Source of the DNA: Chrysomallon squamiferum
Lineage: Eukaryota; Mollusca; Gastropoda; Neomphalida; Peltospiridae
NCBI GenBank assembly: GCA_012295275.1
Contig: CM022679.1
Span: forward strand, 25,774,407 to 25,838,406
Direction of reading: 5' to 3'
DNA length: 64,000 bases
The position numbers and the translations under genes are program-made. Positions 54,290-64,000 of the stretch are shown here, in pieces. The notes beneath the pieces are model-generated. The model saw only the letters and a program-made list of their open reading frames with translations, made no database searches and was not told the origin of the DNA. Within the stretch, counting starts at the first letter, position 1. Each line of letters starts with the position of its first letter.

Positions 54290-54642
54290 AAATAAACTAA
54301 AACATAATAGACATAAATAACTGATTTCGACAAGAAACGTTAAAGCAGTTTTTTTCATTTGTACAATTTATATTTTAATAATTCTTCTTTCAGATTTAGT
54401 CTACACAAATATGTTGTTTAGTCAAAAGTAGAAATTTCAAGAAAAAACCAAAATCAAAAAAAAACCAAAGGAAAAACGAAGAAGAAATATTAATCTGCAT
54501 GTTTAGCATTGTTCTAAATTATTGTCAATGGTATTCTGGTATAATGAAAATGGTATTCTAATACGCAAGTTTATTAACACCTGCTAAATAAAAATGAAGA
54601 AAACAATCGGAATAACAATATAAAATATATTTTTTAAATTCT

Positions 54643-54701
<59 letters not shown>

Positions 54702-56370
54702 CAATTTGAAGGCTATTGCGAGATTTTGATATATTCATAACATTTAACTCGTATAAATAACACATATGGTGTGGTGTACTAATTCTTATAAATACGTAGC
54801 AGTTCCCGAGATATCAATACTACTGTGTTAAATTCATACTACGTGGTCATTTTGCTGTGTAGATTTGTTTATTAGCAGCTACTGACAACGGTAACCGACT
54901 CCAAGTTTGAAAGGAGTAAAAATCTTTACCGCTATTTTATCACATGATGATGCAGTTAGATCACTGCAACTGTATTTAAATCTTTAAATAAAATTATATT
55001 TAATATAAATATTAATAGGTTGGGAATTTCTTATCCAAAATACCTGGAACGTGAAGTGTTTAGATTTGGGAATGTAGGGAAATAGAATCGAACATTGCAC
55101 ATGAAATAAAAATAAATTCCCTATACATTTTATTTTTGATATAATATTTTTAATAACTTCGTGCATGAAATAAAGTTTGTATACTCTCGTAAAAATGTAA
55201 AATATCACCATTTCCACTGCTCCAAAGGATTACGGATAAGGGATCCTCAGCCTGTGATGGTTTATTTTGTATACAGTTCTGTTGTTTACCTTCACGAATC
55301 AGACAACAATTATTATTTATTTTAAATAGATACAGAACAGACTTGTCGTTTCAAGAACAAAAATAAGTGTCGAGATTTAAAATAAAATACTTAGACTAAT
55401 TTTTTTTTTTTTTTTTTTTTTTTTTTTGGACGTACTGCCATACTTAGAAAATATGTTTGCAACTATTTAGAAAGTTATAAACTGAACACGAGCAACGGTC
55501 AGTCTGATGTTAGTTCAAGTCGACAAATTTTTTTTGTGGTTTGAATAAAAATAAAATTCTTGAAAATACAAGTTTTTGGATTTGTTATATATAAAAACTA
55601 AATTCAAAGATAATGTTTTAATTCTTTCTTTGTTTTTGGGGGGTTTTTTGTTTTGTTTTTTTTTTCTGTTGCTGTTATTTAGCTAATGAGTCTACTGAGA
55701 TTATGAATTACTATCTGCACTAAACTTTACCTTGAAGTCACTTGCATCAGAGAATCAATAAGAGGTTGCCTGTGGTTTGCAATTAACATGTAATTTTTAA
55801 TGGGAACGTTCTAATACCTCCAAATAATAAAACTATTAAAAGAAATAAAAACTTTGTTTTGCAGTAAAATTGAGAAAATTGATGGTTTTAAAAAAATAAA
55901 AAACCTATCAATACTGAATGAATATTTTGGTCATAAAAGGGGACGGAGTATAACACATACAACTTCTATCATAAAATTTAATCTAGGAATTTAACCTCAA
56001 AGTGTTTTGAAATGGGGTGATGAAAAATAAAAAGAGAACGAAATCACTATCAGAACTTTATTTTAAAAATACAGATAAACGTCTATTTATTTCTATTAAC
56101 ATTTTATAAAATTCTCTTCCTATACTTAATGTGATTTTTTTGAAAATGTAAAATAAAAATTACTGCTAAATTAAAATTTGTAATTATAAGTAAAAAGTTT
56201 CAAAACTGAAACTCACTTATTTTTTATTTGAAAGAAAGATATGAAAATCATAAAAATAAAAATATAAGAACCACCAATTATATCAATATCAATTGATATC
56301 AATATCATGCATTAAAATAATTTTTTTTTTTTTTTTTAAAACAGAGATTTTTCTAATGTTTATAGTTTTC
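54290..56370 (+). repeat. Eroded R-unit sequence and PRPF31 3' flank
   Basis: Landmarks occur at about 54770 and 55757 (agaggttgcctgtggtttgc). AAT (54645-54698) and poly(T) (55399-55427) tracts are present. From about 56060 the sequence matches 4960-5010, the flank of PRPF31 fragment D. No gene is visible. Confidence 0.5.
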
Positions 56371-56373
56371 AAA

Positions 56374-59300
56374 TTATTTCTTCTCAACTTTGCAAAAACC
56401 TGCAGTAGATGAAAAATATTTCTGATTGGATACTTGTACTTTCTTTTCTGCTGCTTGTGGGCTGAAAATTTCAAGACCCTAGAAAAAATATAATAAAAAT
56501 AAATAGGGTAAGTATTTGAAAAGCCGAAAGATAATGATGCATTGCAAGTCAGTATTCATGAAACAGCATGTCCATCAAAGTATCCATCCTAATTTTTATT
56601 TATTTATAGGTTTTTAAAAAATGCTTAAAATTTTAAATTTTTATTTAAGATTTAAAATTTTCTTTATTTTCTCATTGTTCAATGAACTCAGTATATAGAA
56701 AACCTACCTGCAGTGGTGTAAATGCTATACTGGATGATGTTCCTGCCACCTGATTCTTCACAGTTGTACTGCCTCCCCAAACACCGTTTGACTGCTTGCT
56801 TAACTTTTGCTGTGTTTGGGAGGGAGAGAGGAAAAAAACATCACAGCATCAACATATGTAATATAAATATATTATTATTCACAACAGAAAAATCATCAGT
56901 GCAAAAGTCAATCCTGACGATTCTGATTGTGAAAATGTAATTGCAGACTTCGTATAAAAAATTCAAAAATAAATAAACACAGAGGAAAAAAGTACAATTT
57001 CAATATATGTAGTTTATTATATAGATTGAATTACAACAGAAAAATTACCAGTTTAAAAGTGTATCTTGACTAGCTTTTACAAAATTATTGTGTAAATATA
57101 ACAGTAAACTGAGTAAAATAAGAATAAATCAGCTTATACTGATAGCAAGAATAATCCAGTTGAGTATAAAAACTATTAAGATAGAATCAATAACCATTAC
57201 AGTAATTAGTAATTGAAGCAATATGCAATTAAAATCATGAGGTAATTTGAATAATTCATTTGAAGTCAGTAAAGTATTTAAATAATTCATTTTGTGCCAG
57301 TAAATTATTTGAATAGTTCTGTTGACATCAGGGACTTTTAAAAATAACCCATCAGACTAATGTAAATTTGCAGTTAACCATTTACCATTTGAAAATCTTC
57401 CATAACGACACTGAAACTTTATAGTGTCAACACAGTACTATACAATAAAAATTAAAAAAACGAAGAAGAAGAAAAAAAAAAAAAAACGAGAAAAAACCAA
57501 ACATATTTAGCTTTCAAATCTGACTCAAATTTTATATTGGTTAAAAATAAAATTTGTTTAATTCTGATTTTTTTCAATTTCCATTACATCTACAACATAG
57601 TTAGCAGAAGTTTGATTCAAAGTCTTACAATGATTAGTTCTTGTTTCTGGTTCAAACATAAAACAATCTACGCTTACATCTGTTTATCAAAATCAACAAG
57701 TTTATCCTTTCCCTCATCATAAACATTTTATTTACTTTATTAAAATTTATTGTTTTTAAATCAAGAGAAATTATTTACTGACAAAATACCCTTGTGTTGT
57801 TGATGCTGTTACACTAACTACCATGATTGTTGCTGGAGTAAGGATTTCTTGAAGGAAAGTATTGTTTTTGGAATTGGTAAAAATGCCATTTCCCAGTTCC
57901 TGAAATAAAAATAATATAAAGAAACAATTACAGGATTAACAAAATGCTATCCAAATGATTTTAGTGATAATAAAATGAAGAAAAAGAAAAAAATGATTTA
58001 TTATTTATATTAATTAATAACACTGTTGCATTTATTTAACTTTTACAAATTTCATAACGTATATTTCTATAAATAGTGAGGGAAAAAATTAATGAGTTCA
58101 TATAAAAACAGAGAATGTAATATATACAGTATTCTTTAAACTATGAATTAAAAAAATGACAAAATACCCTTACTGTTTATATGTGCTCCATAGATGTCTG
58201 AACCAAAGATTCTAATTCTGGAAACCATTTTGAAAACAGATCTCATTTGAACTTGTGAATTACATCTGAAAAAATAAAAAAATAAGAACAATATTAATTA
58301 TCAAAATAATATCCTAAACATCAAAACGGTAAATCAAATATTTTTACAGTTCACTATTCTATAAATATCATTCTACTGTTAGTTCAAGATAATAAATTAA
58401 AATTTGATAATCCATCTTTTTACTAATATTTGTAATATTATGACCTTTAAAGTATTACTGGGTTTCTTCTCTTCCTAAGGTAGAAACAAGCAGTAAAAAC
58501 AATGACAAAGAGGGTAAATAGGATGAGCTATATAATTACTAGATAGAAACTGATTTGCCTGGGACTGAGATAGTATATATGTCTGTTAAGAAACCACTAG
58601 TACTTTCAGCAATGTGTATGTACTTCTCAGGTAATAGATCATGAGGTGCTATGACTCTTATAACATATCATGAAGCACTGTGATTTTATAACCATCAGAT
58701 GGGAGATAATTCTTCAACATGTACAGTGCATTATTTCTAAATCTCTATGTATCCCAGTTTATTAGTAGAAAATCAGATAAAGCCACACATTACAAACATG
58801 AAGCTAGATATCAACCGATCATCTGGTATTTCTCTACTGATCTGCTGCCATCAGTTTAAAATGATTAAATACATTATCTGATTATATCAATGGAAATAAC
58901 TGCCCTCTGTGGGTAATTCTTAGTCTGAACTTAGATAAATACTTTTTATTTACAGTGTATACATCAAATTTCAAAAGAGAGAGTTATTTTAATAAGCCTG
59001 ATATCTGAAACTGAAAATGAAAGATAAGAAAAACATCAGCAAATGACAATTAAAAGTCAAGAGAAAAAGAAGAAGACTATTATAGAGCAACTTATTATTT
59101 GAGATGCAAGCAATAAATCGTTATCTGGTGTTTTAAGAAACTCACTAATCTCATTGTCAATCTCTACAGTCATATTGTTAATGCTACAATCAACATGTAC
59201 TCAGGATCAGCTTCGACAGGTCCAGAAACTGAAAAATTAAAAGAAACAACAAATAAATACATGCAGAATTTCTATTTATAATCTTCAGTGTCTGTAAACT

Positions 59301-60210
59301 GTTTTTGTTTTATGAAAAGAATAAAGCTATCTGATTTATATTTACTGTTGTATACTAATTCATGGTTCACAGTACAGTAAAGATTACAGTTAACAAACCA
59401 GTGTAAGAATAGGTCCGAGACTCAAGAAAACAGACAGCAAGTGATCATAAACAAACATAAAAATAAAACTTTTGTTGAATAATTTTATCATTTATGGCAT
59501 GAGTGTGTTTAAAATATTTTATTAAAGGCCCTGTTTTATTAGAAACAAAATATCAGTGCATACAAGTAGATGATTAATTTGATGTTGGTGACAATGGCTT
59601 GGTTGTTGCATTTTTTCATTTCACCTTTACAAAATGTCTAAATGTGTCTAGAGTGAGAAGTGACTTCTCCCTATTTTTCTGTCCTCCCCTATAATATCAG
59701 TTTACTTTTCAAAATAATGTATTAAGAAATCAGACAAGGTGCATTAACCTACCATTGTTTCTTCTTGAAGTCTTGGAGTATTTCCATACATTGCCTATGA
59801 TCTTAGGCAGCTGAACAAAATGGGAGAAAAAAGAAGAAATAATGAATAAAATATATTTAATATTATTATCATTAAAAGTGTTATAATCTTAAAAGAAGTT
59901 TTAATTCTAAAACCATCTACATCTACATGTTCCTGTCAAGACTGAAGGACATGTTTTGTCCTCTGAATTATATTTATAGTGTATTACTCATTTCAGCAAA
60001 CCTATAGTTGAATCAATAAATCATTATTATAATGAATTTGTATGTATCTGTCTTACAGACTGTTTTCACCTCTTTACTGTCTCTCAGCTTGTCCACACAG
60101 CTGACTGAGGAGTACTGTTTATCCAGATCCACGTAACGTCTTCCACACTGGCAATCTTAGCCTGAACCTCTTCTTTATCTTGTTCAACATCTTCACCCTC
60201 TTCCTCTTTT
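56374..60210 (-). pseudogene. PRPF31: PRPF31 pseudogene block B, both ends present, middle missing
   Basis: The same five N-terminal exons as in the 38.9-41.1 kb block are at 60210-60070, 59801-59753, 59228-59146, 58265-58168 and 57899-57790. They are followed by the two C-terminal exons at 56809-56708 (K-Q-S, G-G-S-T-T, S-I-A-F-T-P-L-Q) and 56478-56374 (G-L-E-I, P-Q-A-A-E-K-K, N-Q-K-Y-F-S-S, then TAA). The C-terminal exons are clean, with good splice sites and the normal stop position. The Nop-domain exons, roughly the middle half of Prp31, are absent from the 980 bp between. The first exon has the same frameshift as block A, the third has a one-base loss, and the fourth has two in-frame stops. 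It cannot make a normal splicing factor. Confidence 0.85.
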
Positions 60211-60745
60211 CTGAAATAAAGTGAACATTAAAAAATTCATTTTAATAAATATAAGATATATTACTTGACATACTGGCAGGAGTGACATAATTTAATATAA
60301 ATAATAAACAAATGATATTCCATCAAGATAACATTTATGGTTAAAACTATTTCCATTACATGTCAATAAAATGCTAAAAGTGAAGTTCGTTATGTTTCCT
60401 TAAGATGTCATGAATTAAAATAAAATATTAAACCTGAATGTATTAATCATTCAATAAGTTTTAACTTAACAACAACAGTAATACTATTTATAATAAATTC
60501 TGATATTATATAATAATATCTATAATCACAGTTTATATTTTGTGAATGCTTTTTATACTGAAGAAAGAAACTAAAACTACGAAGATAATCATAATAATAT
60601 AAAAGTTAACACAAGATACAAATTTCAAGTTTGATAATCTCTCGGGACTGAATCATTGCAAAAGTATATACTATATATTCATAATATTGTGATGAATATC
60701 TTTTCTAAATTTTGTAACTCGGTCTTTGAGCTTGAGTGCATGTCC
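57118..60745. repeat. Segmental duplication, block B (partner of 38140-41640)
   Basis: Collinear with block A across about 3.5 kb. Block B has an additional stretch of about 300 bp (59380-59690) that also appears at the right edge of the window, so block A probably lost it. The exon-level differences are listed under the PRPF31 entries. Confidence 0.85.
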
Positions 60746-63660
60746 ATAATAATAATAATAATAATCATTATAATGGCTATCAGTATCATATAACTATCAC
60801 ATTCACAGTATGAGTATCATGAGTACGAGTATCACTGTCACTGTCAGTATCAATGCCGTCTAGTCTACTCGTTAGTATCATTTATCTTTTTTTAATTTGG
60901 CATTGGAAGGAGTAACATACAAATCTGAATCTGTTATCAAAAAAGAAAACAACTGGTCTTTTCAGAACCGCATTTTTATTTTGTAAATATTCAAACCTGT
61001 TTGGTCGTTATAGATGCCAAAAACAACAAAACACGGATAACCGGAAATTATTAAAGAGTTATCTTTCGGTTTGGTTTTGCAAATTCCTTTCTGCATCAGG
61101 GAGACCTAACATTATCGATCGCTCCAGATAAGCAGTTTTGATTAGGTCTGCTGATAGGGGTTTTATTGACTATTTATACTACATTTATTATAAAACGAGA
61201 GACATTTTCGCAATCACCTGCGAATGACTCGCGAACCTTCAGAGGTTTTACTACGACTAGTTGTTGTCAGACTTCTATTTCTTGTTTTTGCTTGTTTTGT
61301 GTCTATATTTATATATTTTATTAGTAGTAATTTTTAATTTTAATTTCAGATAATAATAATAATAATAATAATAATTAAAAATTAAAAAATATAATCACAT
61401 TTCCCGTGCTATTATTAATGAACTTTTAGTCCTTCTAATAATTATATTATTTCAATACCCCACATAACAAGAAAGAAAAATACCGGGAAGGATAATTATA
61501 TCGATATGCAACGACTGTTTCAAAGAAAATCAAAATATATAAATTCCTCACAAATAAGGTGGATTTTCATAAACTAAACGCCATTCTAACCCTAGAATTT
61601 TGGTACATAAAATATTCCGAGTGTACGACATAGGAAGGGGTGGAGATAACAACTGATATCAGATATTACTGGACATATATATATGAATATTGTTTTTGGA
61701 CGATAATTGTTTTTCAGGGCCGCATCAGTGACGCTGCCCAGGAGCCTCGAAAAACTATTTCATTCTCTCGCTCTTTTTTATTTGATAATTTTACGGAGAT
61801 AGGGAGGCATCACTATAGTTATAAAACGTCGAACTACAAAACTGTTAAAATAAACCGAAATGAAAATAATGAAAGTTCGTAATATAAACAAATGAATGGA
61901 ACAACAACAAACATATTTAAAAATTATTTTTTATTACATCAAACACTGTGTCTATCAGGTAGAAAGAAGTAAGTAGAAGTATTGCAATCATACAAACATT
62001 GTTATTTTGAGACCTCTACTCTTTTTAAAATAAACTCTATTTTTTTCCCCTCCTATATTGTATTTCTTGTCTTTTTAACTTCAAATTGTACCTTCTCTGC
62101 TTCGTAGTCTAGACATTACAACAAGTATTTTTCATGTTACTGGGTTGAGAACTGCTAAATCTCTCATTAACGGTCTTATTTATTTGCTAACAATAAAATC
62201 TTAACAAAATAAATACTTGATAAATTTTCGTACGCTCCACATTAGATATTTATATTCATAAATATCACTCGTTTCACAGCAGGAGAGAGGCATTTTATCA
62301 GTTTTTATTTTGTCACAGTATTAAGTTGTAGAGAAATAACCGCAGTCTGAAGAATAACCAAAAGTAGTGCAACTTTTAGGTCATTTCCGGCTGATTTTCC
62401 AATGCAGTTAACAGACAGGAAGTAATCCACTGCTTTTACGTGTGTAGAGTTCATGTCGTACACCATTGTCTTCTGTACTCTGCGGTTGTGATGACATCCC
62501 TGTAAAAAAAAAAAAAAAAAAAAAAATAATAATAATAATAATAATAATAAAAATAATAATGTTGATGATAATTATATTATTTATGATAATTATGAACCGA
62601 TTGTGATAATAAAAATGATAACTAATGAAAACAGCGATGATGATGAAGATGATTATCATAAACGATGGAATGATTAATGCTACTACTGCTACAGAACCGT
62701 TTTTTTTTTTTTTTTTTTTTGACAAAGTATTGATTAGAAACTGAGTCAGGCATCTCGAAACATTTGTTCGTGACTACCAGGACAGCTAGAATCGGCATTT
62801 TAGCCACGAACAACGAATTCTGAACACATTTAAATAATTTGACTCGGTTTTAATAATGCCAGACTTGACGACTTGAAACCATGGTGCCCGAAACAAAACC
62901 TCGTTCCCTTCATTATCTATTAAATAAAGTAGAACATCTCTGAAATGTTGGCACTAATAAAGATTTTATTTTTTTATTATTTTCCTCCTTATTCTTCCTA
63001 GTTTGGATAATAAACGTATAAACGTTAGTCAGTTTACCAGCAAGGGTATTGAATTAATTAACATGTTCATATAGAGTATTACAGAGTGTACCAGATCAGA
63101 ACAGTTTCTTTCGAGGTATTTTTTTTAAGCAAATTAATCGTTAAAAATGAAATAAAATTAATGGTACATTTAAACAACAACAACAGATTTTGGCTGGAGG
63201 CTGAGTTACTTCTAGATTATGATCCCCTGAGCCACAGCCCGGTCCTCCCACATGTAAATCCGATGTTGATTCCGTCACAACCATATTGTTATAATCAATT
63301 TTTTTTTTTTTCGTTGTTGCAATTAGATCGCGCGCGCGGGTGTTGTCCTCACCAGGCCGGAACTACTCTTTCAAGCCGCGTGGCGTTCATTCACTCGCCG
63401 TATTGTTTACGGGTCGAGTCGCCACAGTTATGTATCATCAATTTTCTTTATATTTTTAATTTTGAAATGTTTAGATACGTATTTAGATGCCTTGGTAACA
63501 GAACACCGGAAAATCCAGAAATCCGGAAAAACTCAGGCCCCATGGATAATTGGCCCGGTACCTGTATTTCTCTTGAAAGTTGAAAGCATCTTTACATTTT
63601 GCCACAGTTTCGTCCAGTCACCGCATGGATAGTGATGGGCTAGCGGGCTTTCGCTGTTTC
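60745..63660. other. Right-hand flank of block B; no recognised gene
   Basis: It contains the partner patches of 43.9-47.1 kb, an AAT tract at 60748-60763 and a poly(A)/AAT tract at 62502-62550. A frame at 61640-61882 crosses a ttgtttttcag acceptor-like site at 61706-61716 that is also present at 45341-45351, so a decayed exon is possible. Around 63330-63420 there is a small GC-rich island (gatcgcgcgcgcgggtgttg). The 165-codon frame at 63086-63583 crosses it without any family resemblance. Confidence 0.35.
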
Positions 63661-64000
63661 CATCAAATTATACTTTTTAAATAATCATGTAATCAAATTT
63701 TTGAATATCTGCAAAATGCATGTGATCAGAATCAGACAATAAACCCAGTTCTTTTAAGTTGTATACAAAGTATATTAATTGAGATGGACATAAGAAAATG
63801 ACTGTACAGAATTACATGTTTTCTTAAAGGCCCTGTCTTAACAAAATATCAGCGCTTACAAATTATTACTTTTATGATGGAGACAATGGCTTCGTTGTGT
63901 TGCATTGTTTAATTTCGCCCTTTCAAAATAACACTTTGCTCTAATGTGTTTATTTTTCTAGCCCAGCGTGAACATGTAATATCAGTTTACTTTTCAGAAG
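63660..64000 (-). pseudogene. Start of another PRPF31-type block at the window edge
   Basis: The last 340 bp match the intron between the second and third PRPF31 exons in the other two blocks, in the same orientation. Examples are aaaggccctgt and gacaatggctt, shared with 59.5-59.6 kb, and atcagtttacttttca at 63979, shared with 59697 and 40583. No exon is inside the window. In block B the second exon begins about 55 bp beyond the equivalent point, so the next exon should lie just past position 64000. Confidence 0.6.

Noticed and set aside
63086-63583. 165-codon plus-strand frame
   Set aside because: It starts in AT-rich sequence, crosses poly(T) and a GC-rich patch, resembles no family I know and has no intact partner in the paralogous region near 47.2 kb.

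Overview
The window looks like nuclear DNA from an animal, most probably an invertebrate (perhaps a lophotrochozoan such as a mollusc, a weak guess). It is very AT-rich and full of AAT, AAAT, CT, GT and CTA microsatellites. The recognisable coding pieces are split by short introns with GT donors and pyrimidine-AG acceptors. There are no operons and no bacterial gene structure. Most long open frames are translated microsatellites and are not genes.

Four kinds of gene material are present. (1) A plus-strand family whose exons each encode one aegerolysin-like beta-sandwich domain. One copy is complete as far as I can see (31,477-34,126, four exons, 345 codons). A second (23,627-25,905) has lost its first exon. 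A third cluster (52,856-54,286) holds one truncated and one broken domain exon. (2) Scattered minus-strand pieces of PRPF31, the U4/U6 snRNP protein Prp31, at about 5.5-6.4, 26.9-27.8, 38.9-41.1, 47.5, 53.7 and 56.4-60.2 kb. Nearly all are damaged, so this is a graveyard of duplicated PRPF31 segments and not a working gene. (3) A triplicated terminal exon for an arginine-glycine (RGG) tail at 34.8-36.1 kb, with a likely 3' UTR and poly(A) signals. Its upstream exons are not visible. (4) Small transposon remains: a 790-bp element with a TA target duplication and a matching empty site in a paralogous copy, two mariner deletion derivatives that keep the end of a transposase frame, and pogo/Tigger-like fragments.

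Most of the rest is a degenerate repeat unit of about 3-4 kb (called the R-unit here), repeated in direct orientation through 0-5, 7.6-23, 28.2-31.4, 41.6-42.1 and 50.9-52.9 kb and in inverted orientation at 48.2-50.8 kb. A separate block carrying PRPF31 N-terminal exons is present at 38.1-41.6 and 57.1-60.7 kb, with patchy similarity continuing to 47.6 and 63.3 kb. A third copy seems to start at 63.66 kb and run off the right edge. Introns of the aegerolysin-like genes and of the PRPF31 fragments share sequence. This suggests that the two genes were neighbours, or one nested in the other, when the locus began to duplicate.

All homology calls were made by eye from remembered family patterns. 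No database search was possible.
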